39,688 bases of DNA from Streptomyces fildesensis (lineage in GTDB: Bacteria > Actinomycetota > Actinomycetes > Streptomycetales > Streptomycetaceae): the NCBI RefSeq assembly GCF_016107395.1, contig NZ_JAAIKO010000058.1, positions 1 through 39,688 of the forward strand. Direction: 5' to 3'. Position 1 is the first letter of the stretch. Every line of letters begins with the position of its first letter. The notes below the pieces were generated by a model that was not told the DNA's origin, made no database searches, and saw only the letters and a list, made by a program, of their open reading frames with translations. Both the position numbers and the translations under genes were made by a program. Shown in pieces: positions 39,646-39,688 of the stretch.

Positions 39646-39680
39646 TCCTCAACTTATGGGTATACACGGTGTGTTGAGGA
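39646..39680. repeat. Inverted repeat at the window end
   Basis: TCCTCAAC (39646-39653) and GTTGAGGA (39673-39680) are a perfect pair with a 19-base spacer that is AT-rich for this genome (TTATGGGTATACACGGTGT). It lies 9 bases after the last stop, so it may be a terminator or the end of another element beyond the window. Confidence 0.5.
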
Positions 39681-39688
39681 GTGCGCTG

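Noticed and set aside
1..39688. CRISPR arrays, tRNA or rRNA genes, replication origin
   Set aside because: No regularly spaced short repeats, cloverleaf with a recognisable T-arm, rRNA signature or DnaA-box cluster was noticed on reading; subtle tRNAs would need a dedicated scan.

Overview
The window looks like accessory DNA from a streptomycete or close relative. GC content is very high with GC-rich third codon positions. The sugar ABC importer has no ATPase gene of its own, as in Streptomyces, where a shared MsiK-type ATPase is used. Small single-domain RsbW-like ATPases, STAS and PP2C regulators are abundant, and the insertion sequences are of actinomycete type.

Layout. (1) 1-4,000: an insertion-sequence (IS) graveyard. 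An IS21-family element (147-2985) with long terminal inverted repeats carries istA, istB and, as a passenger, a VOC-fold gene. It lies between an IS3 transposase fragment and a truncated tyrosine integrase, next to a second istA remnant. (2) 4,055-7,061: six small unrecognised genes, three of them translationally coupled. (3) 7,264-11,290: remnants of TniB, IS110, IS630 and IS5 genes and of a hydrolase, plus a small secreted protein with an exactly duplicated motif. (4) 11,352-17,877: a regulatory patch with two RsbW-like anti-sigma ATPases, an ECF sigma factor, a cold-shock-like protein, a GAF-PP2C (SpoIIE) phosphatase, a STAS anti-anti-sigma factor and small conserved proteins. It is seeded with decayed copies of a 78-aa gene. 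(5) 18,144-20,725: a badly decayed FtsK/Tra-type translocase and a truncated esterase. (6) 20,862-33,989: a complete maltodextrin/starch locus. malR-malE-malF-malG-aglA-pulA all read leftward and a second secreted pullulanase-like gene reads rightward. Secreted debranching enzymes would cut alpha-glucans outside the cell, MalE lipoprotein and MalFG would import maltodextrins, AglA would hydrolyse them inside, and MalR would repress. A shared 12-bp palindrome (TAACR-N2-YGTTA) lies before malR, malE and the rightward pullulanase. (7) 34,678-38,951: a nest of three elements. An IS5-family element of about 0.89 kb is interrupted by an IS110-family element (35,090-36,820) and by a second IS5-family element with a passenger gene (37,274-38,924). 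(8) 38,952-39,688: a frameshifted unknown gene and an inverted repeat at the window end.

The most striking observation is in the IS110 element. The 426-bp stretch upstream of its recombinase ORF can be folded by eye into two internal loops of the bridge-RNA type. The guides of one loop match the very site in the IS5 transposase where the element sits. The guides of the other match the element's own two ends.
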